In this document: positions 17,566 through 25,041 of the stretch, piece after piece | Layout of the letters: every line of letters starts with the position of its first letter | Position numbering within the stretch: position 1 is the stretch's first letter | From: Acetomicrobium hydrogeniformans | GTDB lineage: Bacteria > Synergistota > Synergistia > Synergistales > JAFGMB01 | DNA length: 64,000 nucleotides | Assembly (NCBI GenBank): GCA_016841745.1 | Contig: JAENYO010000003.1 | Span: forward strand, 124,001-188,000 | Direction: 5' to 3' | Translations under genes and position numbers: made by a program | Notes under the pieces: model-generated | The model's database searches: none | What the model was told of the DNA's origin: nothing | The model's input: only the letters and a program-made list of their open reading frames with translations

Positions 17566-17802
17566 TTAGATACTCTTCCTTTTTGAGCGGTGCTCTAGAA
17601 TGATAGGGGTTATGAAAGAGATAACAGCCAGGATTAGAAAAGATAAACAAATTGGTTTAGTAACAAAGGTCATAAGACTGCCATCTGCGATAAGCATCGC
17701 CTGCTGGGAATTACTCTCTATCATTGGTCCCAGTATCAGGCCTAAAACTACCGGTCCTGTTGGAATTTTGGATCGCCTCAAAATAATGTTAAATGGGGAC
17801 AT
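17566..17802 (-). pseudogene. C-terminal stump of a second tctA gene
   Basis: The minus strand encodes only the last 75 or so residues of a TctA permease: RRSKIPTGPVVLGLILGPMI, then ESNSQQAMLIADGSLMTFV. This matches the end of the intact TctA at 918-2453 (VVPFILAFILGPFAEESFRQ). The other 430 residues are absent. The break coincides with a 60-bp repeat (17804-17870) also present at 15299-15365. The downstream rraA gene survives, so this is the residue of a deleted TTT operon. Confidence 0.8.
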
Positions 17803-17803
17803 T

Positions 17804-18398
17804 GTCAGTTTCTGGAGTTAGTTTACATAAATTCCATAGGTCTTACAAATTCATCAAAGATCTCTCTGCTCCCTCTCTGCGGTAGAACAGGTCTTGACTT
17901 TGATTTGCTCCTCCCTGACCGTTGTGGTGAAAAAGGCTGGAGTTGGATAGACGTTTTTCTCAGCGTCCTCTGTATCGAGATCATTACCTGGCACAAATCT
18001 ATGATTTTGTGACATATAACAACCATATTCCAGGTAGTATCAGAACTGAGTGGACGTTATCATGGATATCCATGCAGCTGAGTTAGAAATGTTTTAAGGT
18101 TTCCTCTGCGAGGACTCGTGCTGTAAGTCCGCCTTAACGTCTTTGTATGATGGGTTGCGGCGGAAGTCCTTTGCGATCTCTGCGGTAAAACAGGTTTTGA
18201 CTTTGATTTGCTTTTACTCTGTTTTCCCTGTGTCCTCTGCAGTAAAATAATGTTCCAGGATCCTAGTCGTGTAAATAGGTCCATCATTTTGCCCAGTATG
18301 CCAGTATTCAAGTTTTTCCTGGTATCTTTGCGGTAAAATTGTTCCAGGGTTGAAAAGTAACAAATCAAGACCTGACCCCCAAGTTGGAGGATGATGTT
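17804..18398. repeat. Repeat-filled intergenic region
   Basis: No gene is supported here. It contains copy 2 of the 60-bp repeat (17804-17870) and several members of the 'ctctgcg...gcggtaaaa' family (for example 17868-17895, 18168-18190, 18225-18245 and 18315-18335). Two are followed by aggttttgactttgatttgc or near variants. A decayed GTGAAAAAT hairpin lies at 18268-18296, and the CTGACCCC motif at 18371-18380 is just before the next gene. Confidence 0.6.
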
Positions 18399-19574
18399 GT
18401 GGAACGGATGGAAGAGCAGATCAAAAACATTGCCAGAGAACATGGTGCGAAACTCGTGGGTATTGCTGCAAGGGAACGGCTGAACGATGCCCCTCCCTCA
18501 GGTGATCCCGGTTACCTGTTGCCTTCAGCCCGTTCCGTCATCTCCTTTGCTATACCCTTTGATCGAGTGGCCCTTCGGGAGTTTTTTACCAAAAAGGACT
18601 GGCGATCCTATAACCTGAACAAGAAGGAGATCATCCGGCAGTTCTACGTTATAAGCGATCATCTGGTGGATTTCCTGAAGAGTTCGGGATTCCATGCCCT
18701 TACCGTGGATATCAACAATGACTTCAGGCCAGAGCCTGGTGCCAGGGATGTTACCGAGCTGGTGGCAATGCTCCCCGACTTCTCTCATCGCTATGGTGCT
18801 GTGGCTGCAGGGCTGGGAAGGCTTGGGTGGAGCGGCAACCTCATGACGCCTCAATATGGATCTGCCGTCATGCTGGGTACTGTTCTTACCTCCGCAGAGC
18901 TTGAGTCTGATCCTCTTCTCGAGAAGAATCCCTGTGACGGTTGTAAAATATGTGTTGCTTCCTGCCCTGTAGAAATGATGCACAGGGAAGAAAGTATCAA
19001 TGTGACCATAGCTGGTATCACCGAGAGCATCGCACGGAAGCGGACCAGTAATTGCTGCTGGATCGGCTGTTCGGGTTATCACGGTCTGTCTCCGAATAGA
19101 AAGTGGTCAACCTGGAGCCCCTATCGTGTGGATACGCCTCTGCCCCCAGATGATAAGGCAGTGGATGCTCTATGTACCCGCATAAGAAAGGTAGACCCCG
19201 ATGCCAGCCTGGATGGGGTTAATGTATATACAAACTACCGGGCATCCTTTTTCGACTCCGATTATCTGTTCCTGAGCCCCTGCGGCAATTGCGCAAATGT
19301 ATGCTGGGAGGACCGAAAAGACCGTATCGAGAACCTCAGGCTTCTTAACAGTTCAGGAATCGTGGTGCTGAAGGCGAACGGAGAACGTGTAGTCGTGCAT
19401 GATGAGAGTCAGATTATTGAAGTAGATACATCATTCAATGTCAAAGTGGCCATGTTGCGCAAGGAATACCAGGCAGCATTACGCGGAGAGATCCCCCTGG
19501 AGGATGAAAAAGCCCATACCCTTACTGACAGAGAGGTGCTAAGAGAACTGAAAAGACTGTTACAAGGTTCGTAG
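18399..19574 (+). CDS. QueG-like (epoxyqueuosine reductase-related) iron-sulfur protein
   Basis: About 391 residues. The N-terminal part resembles the QueG/reductive-dehalogenase-like corrinoid domain (ARSVISFAIPF near 50, then GLGRLGWSGNLMTPQYGSAV near 150). A cluster-binding motif CDGCKICVASCPVEM follows near 190, and a second cysteine group, CGNCANVCW, near 305, is consistent with one or two [4Fe-4S] clusters. QueG converts epoxyqueuosine to queuosine. This protein differs in layout (a cysteine-rich SNCCWIGCSG between the motifs, no HEAT tail), so it is more likely a paralogue of unknown substrate. The GTG at 18399 lies 8 bases behind ggagg. Confidence 0.8.
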   Translation: MERMEEQIKNIAREHGAKLVGIAARERLNDAPPSGDPGYLLPSARSVISFAIPFDRVALREFFTKKDWRSYNLNKKEIIRQFYVISDHLVDFLKSSGFHALTVDINNDFRPEPGARDVTELVAMLPDFSHRYGAVAAGLGRLGWSGNLMTPQYGSAVMLGTVLTSAELESDPLLEKNPCDGCKICVASCPVEMMHREESINVTIAGITESIARKRTSNCCWIGCSGYHGLSPNRKWSTWSPYRVDTPLPPDDKAVDALCTRIRKVDPDASLDGVNVYTNYRASFFDSDYLFLSPCGNCANVCWEDRKDRIENLRLLNSSGIVVLKANGERVVVHDESQIIEVDTSFNVKVAMLRKEYQAALRGEIPLEDEKAHTLTDREVLRELKRLLQGS

Positions 19575-20146
19575 AGGTTGTTGGCCTCAAAATTGGTATA
19601 CGTTATCTCAAGATCTGACCCCGTATGTTTTTATTTTGCTCGTATTTCCAGGTTTGAAGATCTCTTGAACTCCTCCGTGTTTCTCAGATCTCCCTCCTTG
19701 GTAAAACAGGTCTTTCAGCAATCCATAGGATGTGCTTCAGCGCATCTTAAACCTTTCTGGGTGTTTTTTCGTGAAAAATGGGTTCATCATTTTTCGCAGT
19801 AATACCAAGGTTCTATACTTTTCTTTGCGTTCTTTGCGCCTTAGCGGTGAGATAGGTTTTGACTTTGGTCTAAATCTTTCAAAACTGTCATTTCCAGATC
19901 TGACCCCGCCTGGTTTGCTTATGAATAGGGGTAGTGGGATGATCAGCCTGAATAAATCCTGTATTCACAAAACGGGGGCGGCAGGGATTGAACGAGAACA
20001 CAACATCCGCAAGTTTCCCATCTTCACATCGAAGGTGACAGAAATTACAGGACTGAGGAGATCTTTTTTCAAAAATTGTATTTGTTATACTTGTGCTCAT
20101 AGAGAAGAGAGTAGATGTTTTCCAACCACAAACGAATTGATATAGA
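19575..20146. repeat. Composite repeat region, copy of the segment at 23.4-23.7 kb
   Basis: From 19725 on this holds, in order, the GATGTGCTTCAGCGCATC palindrome (19729-19746) and the GTGAAAAAT hairpin (19771-19797). 'ctttgcgttctttgcgcctt' with agcggtgaga and 'gactttggtctaaatc' follow, then 'cagatctgaccccgcctggt' and a stretch to about 20055. The last 290 bp match 23393-23680. In the 23.6-kb copy the final part is the start of an HNH endonuclease frame; here the same frame (KTGAAGIEREHNIRKF) is open but leads nowhere. Confidence 0.6.
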
Positions 20147-20245
20147 TTGAAAAAACTGGCCAGAGCAAAACGAGAGTTAGCACAAGTCAAAGAGGTCGGT
20201 GATAAAGCCTATGAAGAGATTACCTCCAAAGTTATCTTTGAATAA
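20147..20245 (+). pseudogene. Short protein remnant, C-terminal tail of an unknown gene
   Basis: A 32-residue frame (LKKLARAKRELAQVKEVGDK, then AYEEITSKVIFE and a stop) has the helical, charged look of a real protein tail. It has no upstream coding sequence in frame; a TGA lies just before it. It stands at the edge of the duplicated repeat block, between that block and the opine dehydrogenase operon. I do not recognise the parent family. Confidence 0.4.
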
Positions 20246-20330
20246 CTTTGGACATCAAGTCTGAAGGAGGAATTTATTGCTCTGGTCTGCTGATACAAAT
20301 CTTACACAAAGGAAGAAGGGATTCAGACCC

Positions 20331-21416
20331 ATGAGAAAAATCACTGTAATGAGTGCAGGGAACGGAGGTCAGGCTCTCGCGGGGGATTTGGCTCTTCGCG
20401 GCCATGAAGTAACTCTTTTCGAACATCCCCTTTTCAGCGCTACAATTGACGCTATACGCCTCAAGGGAAACATCATTGAAATGGAAAATAAAATTTCCGG
20501 AACCGGGCGTCTGCGAAACGCCACCACGAATGCGGAAGAAGCATTGAAGGACGCTGAGATCATATATTTTACTGCTCCGTCATTCGCACAGGAAGCGTTT
20601 TTCGATCTTACCCTCCCTTATTTCAAAGAAGGTCAGATACTCATCCTTTCTCCCGGAAATTATGGAACATTTGCTCTCCGCGAAGCTTTTCATCGATCTG
20701 TAAAGAATGTGATCGTGGGCGAAACGGATAATCTTCCCTATGTCTGCAAGGCAGTTGAACCTGGACGGGTGAATGTACGGGGAGTGAAAAACCCTGTTAC
20801 TTTGGCTGTTCTTCCCAACAGCAAATATGACCAGGTTGATGAAATCATGCGGGACGCTTTTTGCACTTCGTATAACAAAGGGCTGAACGTCCTTCAGACG
20901 AGCATGTCCAATACGAATATGATCGTTCACTGTGTTCCCATGCTTATGAATGCCGGACGGATCGAAAATACGAAAGGCAATTTCCGCTTTTATTTTGACG
21001 GCATGCCCCACGCCGTCTGCCGAGCCATGGAGGCGGTCGACAAAGAACGGATGGCTGTGGGTAAAGCCTTCGGTCTTGACCTGACCAGCACGGTGGAGAC
21101 CATCAGGACACAATATCATGTTCAGGGGGAAGATCTCTATTCCGTTATCCAGGCCAATCCTGCCTTCGGCGGTGACAAACCGGATGCGCCCAAAACCCTT
21201 GACCATAGATTCCTCACAGAGGATACTCCATTTTCTGCCGTTCCCCTGATCGAACTCGGCAGACTTGCCGGAGTAGATACTCCGTCCTTGCATGCTGCCG
21301 TTCAGCTCTGCGGTGCCGTGATGGGGAAAAATTATTTCAAGACCGGGATGTCGCTTGCAAAAATGGGACTCGAGGGGAAAACTGTTCCTGAGATAAAAGA
21401 AATATTGCTTGCCTAG
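20331..21416 (+). CDS. Opine dehydrogenase-family (octopine/nopaline DH-like) NAD(P) enzyme
   Basis: About 361 residues. The N-terminal Rossmann domain begins MRKITVMSAGNGGQALAGDL (the GxGNGG nucleotide motif) and contains DAEIIYFTAPSFAQEAF. The C-terminal octopine-dehydrogenase domain has MIVHCVPMLMNAGRIENTKG and an F-Y-F-D-G-M-P-H-A stretch, where the histidine aligns with the catalytic one of the family. Such enzymes reductively couple an amino acid and an oxo-acid, or oxidise such conjugates. The start at MRKIT (20331) follows aaggaagaaggg; an in-frame start at 20277 lacks a site. The gene lies 25 bp before a split UxaA pair, so all three act in one pathway, probably catabolic. Confidence 0.87.
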   Translation: MRKITVMSAGNGGQALAGDLALRGHEVTLFEHPLFSATIDAIRLKGNIIEMENKISGTGRLRNATTNAEEALKDAEIIYFTAPSFAQEAFFDLTLPYFKEGQILILSPGNYGTFALREAFHRSVKNVIVGETDNLPYVCKAVEPGRVNVRGVKNPVTLAVLPNSKYDQVDEIMRDAFCTSYNKGLNVLQTSMSNTNMIVHCVPMLMNAGRIENTKGNFRFYFDGMPHAVCRAMEAVDKERMAVGKAFGLDLTSTVETIRTQYHVQGEDLYSVIQANPAFGGDKPDAPKTLDHRFLTEDTPFSAVPLIELGRLAGVDTPSLHAAVQLCGAVMGKNYFKTGMSLAKMGLEGKTVPEIKEILLA

Positions 21417-21441
21417 ACATTTGGGAGGTGGAAGATCAGTG

Positions 21442-21747
21442 ATGAAAAAAGTTATTCAAATCGAATCTGAGGATAACGTAGGGGTTGCTGTTCAGGATAT
21501 TTTTGTTGGAGAAAGGGTGGGCTGCTCGGGAACGGAAATGATCGCTCAGAATGATATCCCGGCCGGACATAAGATCGCTCTTGTTACCATTCCGCAAGGT
21601 GAAAGAATAATAAAATATGCAGTTACTATTGGAAAATCTTCTCGAGAGATTTTACAGGGGGAGCATGTTCATTCCCATAACGTTGAAGACATCACTAACC
21701 AGCTCTGCAATGAATATGAACGCCAGTTTCGATCTGTGAAAGGATAA
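21442..21747 (+). CDS. UxaA-family hydro-lyase, small (SAF-domain) subunit
   Basis: About 101 residues forming one SAF domain, as in the N-terminal part of altronate dehydratase or the SuyA subunit of sulfolactate sulfo-lyase. Visible features are SEDNVGVAVQDIFVGERVG at the start and DIPAGHKIALVTIPQGERII with KYAVTIG, the loops that position the substrate. The final HSHNVEDIT is the usual end of the domain. The ATG at 21442 follows gggaggtgg. It is encoded directly before the large subunit and after an opine dehydrogenase. Confidence 0.88.
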   Translation: MKKVIQIESEDNVGVAVQDIFVGERVGCSGTEMIAQNDIPAGHKIALVTIPQGERIIKYAVTIGKSSREILQGEHVHSHNVEDITNQLCNEYERQFRSVKG

Positions 21748-22941
21748 ATGGCCATGATGACGATCAATGCATTTAAAAGGACCGATGGGAAAATTGGTAT
21801 AAGGAATTATGTTATCGCCATCTCCATGGTATCGTGCTCCAACACAGTGACGGAAAGAATAGCTCGTGCAACAGGAATTATCCCGATCGTTCACGAACAG
21901 GGCTGCAATGAATTTGAGCGTGATCATCAAAGGACGAAGCTCGCGCTTATAGCGGCCGGAAGAAATCCCAATGTCGGAGGGGTTTTGCTTGTAGGCAACG
22001 GCTGTGAAAAGACAAATATAAATGAAGTACAAAAAGCCATAGCCGAAACGGGGAAACCCGTTGAATCCATTCTCATCCAAACTGAAGGAGGATCACCGGA
22101 AGCGGAGGCAAAGGGCATTTCCATAGTGAAAAAACTAAAGGAGCAGACCGACCTTGAGCAGCGTGTTAAATGTCCCCTCTCCGGACTTGTCGTTGGAGTG
22201 CAATGCGGAGGCTCGGACTGGACCACTGCCCTGTCGGGAAATACCGCTATTGGTGCAATGACCGACATGGTGGTACGAAATGGCGGAAGTGTACTCATGT
22301 CAGAAGTTGACGGATTTCCCGGGAGTGAACATATCGTTGCTTCCCGAGCTGCAACTCGAAAGATCGGCTTGCAGGTTCTCGATATGATCTCTGAGCTTCG
22401 GGCTGAATACATAGAAATGTACGGACAGAAAATTGAAGAAATAAATCCAACACCAGGAAATAAGGCGGGCGGCATAACGACCCTCGTAGAAAAATCAATG
22501 GGAAATATAAAAAAGATGGGGACATCTCCTGTTCAGGGAGTGCTGAAACTTGGAGATCCCATAACGCACCCAGGTTTATGGGTGGTAGATAACCGTACCC
22601 AGGGACCGGATCCATTCAACCTGACCGGACTCGCCATGGAAGGTGCTGTGGTGACAGTTTTCAGTACCGGAAGAGGTTCACCTGTCGGAAATGCTGTAAT
22701 GCCTACCCTCAAGTTAACGGGCAATCCCGAGACCTTTCAGAAATTGGGAAGTATTACCGATTTCAATGCGGGGGTTATCCTCGAAGGGACATCTATCCCG
22801 GAAACGGGTGAGAGACTCTTTGAAATGCTTCTGGAGATTGCAAATGGCAAAACGACCAAGTCGGAGATCAACGGCGATTTTGAATATACTATTCCCCGAG
22901 AATCAGCCAGGAAAAATTATGGAGGCTGCCCGAGAGAGTAA
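21748..22941 (+). CDS. UxaA-family hydro-lyase, large (catalytic) subunit
   Basis: 397 residues matching the C-terminal domain of altronate/galactarate dehydratases and SuyB. The opening FKRTDGKIGIRNYVIAISMV is the family signature, with VSCSNTV, HEQGCN, GNGCEKTN and VGVQCGGSDWTTALSGN carrying the cysteines and polar residues of the metal site. The enzyme eliminates water (or another leaving group) from a hydroxy acid. Its start directly abuts the small-subunit stop, with the aaagga site inside that gene. A hairpin follows the stop. The substrate cannot be told; the opine dehydrogenase partner is not typical of sugar-acid pathways. Confidence 0.88.
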   Translation: MAMMTINAFKRTDGKIGIRNYVIAISMVSCSNTVTERIARATGIIPIVHEQGCNEFERDHQRTKLALIAAGRNPNVGGVLLVGNGCEKTNINEVQKAIAETGKPVESILIQTEGGSPEAEAKGISIVKKLKEQTDLEQRVKCPLSGLVVGVQCGGSDWTTALSGNTAIGAMTDMVVRNGGSVLMSEVDGFPGSEHIVASRAATRKIGLQVLDMISELRAEYIEMYGQKIEEINPTPGNKAGGITTLVEKSMGNIKKMGTSPVQGVLKLGDPITHPGLWVVDNRTQGPDPFNLTGLAMEGAVVTVFSTGRGSPVGNAVMPTLKLTGNPETFQKLGSITDFNAGVILEGTSIPETGERLFEMLLEIANGKTTKSEINGDFEYTIPRESARKNYGGCPRE

Positions 22942-22960
22942 TTCCCCCCTTACTAACCCT

Positions 22961-22993
22961 CACTGCCGCTCCGGAATCTTCGTAGCGGCAGTG
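22961..22993 (+). terminator. Hairpin after the opine dehydrogenase-UxaA operon
   Basis: cactgccgct and agcggcagtg form a perfect 10-bp stem with a 13-base loop, 20 bp beyond the stop codon. No T-tract follows. Confidence 0.6.
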
Positions 22994-22999
22994 AGTTCG

Positions 23000-23600
23000 T
23001 GTGCCATGCATGGAAATTAGAAAAAGAAACATTGTATATTAATATAAAAGACAATATGTGAACATCCTGGATTATCATATAAGTGGCATAAATCATAATG
23101 AGTAAGCCAATCTATAATGCGGATTTCCTTTCCTGTTTTCCCGAACTACCTCCATGTATCTCAGTTATAGACATGTTTTAAAATGTTTAATTTTTTTCTC
23201 CGCGCCTTCCGGTTCGAAAGCCTTACCTGGCATAAATCTCCGATTTCATGACATACACCAACCTTTATCTTAGTAGGATATGGTCTGTGCGGACGAATAT
23301 GCAATGTTACCCCTGAACATTTACCTCAGGGGTTTATGCCTTCCTCTGCGCTCTCTGCGTCCTCTGCGGTAAAATAGTTATTTAATGTTTTCTCGTGAAA
23401 AATAGGTTTATCATTTTTCGCAGTAATATCAAAGTTTTAGGTTATCTCAGCGACCTCCGTGGTGAAAAGGTCTTTAAACAGGTTCTGACTTTGATTTAAA
23501 TCTTTTAAAACTGTCATTTCCAGATCTGACCCCCGCCTGGTTTGATTATGAATCGGGGGAGTGGGATAATCAGCCTGAATAAATCCTGTATTCACTAAAC
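23000..23600. repeat. Repeat-rich gap before the defence island
   Basis: No gene is supported. It holds a clear copy of the 'ctctgcg' family ('cctctgcgctctctgcgtcc' and tctgcggtaaaatag, 23343-23377) and the GTGAAAAAT hairpin (23395-23421). 'cagcgacctccgtggtgaaa' (23450-23469), 'ctgactttgatttaaatc' and 'cagatctgacccccgcctgg' (23521-23540) follow. The part from 23393 on repeats 19766-20055. A weak leader-like section (23215-23285) resembles the MFS leader (cttacctggcataaatctcc, acatacaccaacc). Confidence 0.6.
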
Positions 23601-23601
23601 G

Positions 23602-24582
23602 GGGGCGGCAGGGATAGATAAAGAACATTACATCCTCAAGTTCTCTCATCTTCATACCGCAGGCGGCAGAAATTACTGGACCGAAGATACAGCTTTCAAG
23701 GCTCCCAACAAACCTCTCCTTCTCCTATCTGTACTGGACCTTATCCAGGAGGGTATGTCCAGTCCTGAACTTATACAGCTCACACCCGACCTTTGCGATA
23801 TCTTTGCCCGGTACTGGTCTCTCTGTATGCCTCCCCACCGAAAAGGAGACATCGCACTTCCATTTCTTCATCTCCAGTCCGAAGGATTCTGGCACCTTAT
23901 CCCCCAGCCAGGAAAAGAGGAGATCCTCTGCCGTACAAAAGAACCCGGTTCTCTTTCAAATCTCAAAAATCTAATTCTCGGAGCAAGTCTGGATAAAGAA
24001 CTTGCAGTTCTGGCGACTGATCCATCATCTCGTGATGACCTGAGATTTGCCCTTATAAGAACATATTTTTCACCCAGTATTCAGACAAAGCTGCTGGAAC
24101 AGTCTCTGATAAATAATGAAGCTCTGAAATACAGCGAAGATCTCCTGACCCTGAAAAGAGCAGCAAGTCCAAGGGGAGAAGAAGGGCTGAACCAGTTTTC
24201 GAGGGACCAGGGTTTTCGAAGGGCAGTTGTTACTGCCTACGATCACAGATGTGCATTGTGCGGAATCCGCATGCAGACCAGCCAGGGACATACGGCAGTA
24301 GACGCAGCCCATATCATCCCCTGGAGCGAGACCCACAACGACGATCCCCGAAACGGACTGGCCCTGTGCAAACTGTGCCACTGGGCATTCGACGAAGGGC
24401 TAATGACCGTGTCTGGAAAATACCAGGTTGTGACCTCTCCTCAGATTTCAACCAGACCCAACTTCCCGGCCCATCTCTAGGCCCTGTCCGGCAGGGGAAT
24501 GATCTTACCCGAAAAAGAACTGTATAACCCCGACCTGGAAAGCCTCAAATGGCATAGGGGAAGGGTGTTTAAAAGGATATAA
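23602..24582 (+). pseudogene. HNH restriction endonuclease gene, broken at both ends
   Basis: The plus frame reads an HNH restriction enzyme of the McrA-like kind: EHYILKFSHLHTAGGRNYWT, APNKPLLLLSVLDLIQEG, then the HNH core RCALCGIRM, AAHIIPWSE and NGLALCKLCHWAFDEG. It lacks a usable start: an in-frame TAA lies at 23596-23598 and the first ATG is at 23755, inside the conserved N-terminus. A TAG at 24478-24480 interrupts the C-terminus; beyond it the frame continues with LSGRGMILPEKELYNPDLES and LKWHRGRVF, the normal end of this family, to a TAA at 24582. The 241-residue frame 23755-24480 might still be made but would lack the C-terminal segment. Confidence 0.8.
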
Positions 24583-24622
24583 TTCGTTTCCTGAAGGAGG
24601 TAATTTGAAAGGGATACAACCA

Positions 24623-25036
24623 TTATTGAACTATGATAAAACCATATTCTTTTAGATTTTCTATATATTTTCCTGATTTGACTTCGCATTCCCAGATCAC
24701 AATCACTTTCCATTCCATTTCTCGAAGTTCTGATTGTACTTTTTCATCTCTTGCGATATTTCCCTCGAATTTCTTTTGCCACTTTTCAATGTTTGATTTT
24801 GGTTTGTAGCAGTATTTACAACCCTTATGCCTGTGCCAGAAACAACCGTGAATAAAAATCACAGTTCTATATTTAGGCAGAATAATATCTGGTTTTCCCG
24901 GAAGGTCTTTTCTGTGTAACCTGAAACGATAACCTGATTTATGTAAAGTTGAACGGACTATCATTTCGGGTTTGGTATCTTTGCTTTTGATCTGGGACAT
25001 ATTCCAGCTTCTATGGGATTTACTTATCCTGTCCAT
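24623..25036 (-). CDS. vsr: Very short patch repair endonuclease Vsr
   Basis: 137 residues, the family length. The N-terminus MDRISKSHRSWNMSQIKSKD and TKPE is typical. The nuclease core has D50 (GKPDII), H63, C65, W67 and H68 in IHGCFWHRH, then C73, and a late cysteine in IWECEV, the catalytic and zinc residues known from E. coli Vsr. It nicks next to T:G mismatches left by deamination of 5-methylcytosine. It stands 5 bp after the cytosine methyltransferase gene on the same strand, the usual pairing. In GHKL/Z1 restriction-like operons, Vsr proteins may also act as effectors. Confidence 0.94.
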   Translation of the reverse strand: MDRISKSHRSWNMSQIKSKDTKPEMIVRSTLHKSGYRFRLHRKDLPGKPDIILPKYRTVIFIHGCFWHRHKGCKYCYKPKSNIEKWQKKFEGNIARDEKVQSELREMEWKVIVIWECEVKSGKYIENLKEYGFIIVQ

Positions 25037-25041
25037 ATTTT

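Noticed and set aside
17510-17650. Longer N-terminus of RraA
   Set aside because: The extra residues come from the end of the tctA remnant read in another frame; the TTG behind aaggagg gives the family-typical start.
3700-23500. Repeats as a possible CRISPR array
   Set aside because: Copies are scattered over 20 kb, differ in length and lack regular unique spacers; no cas gene is present.
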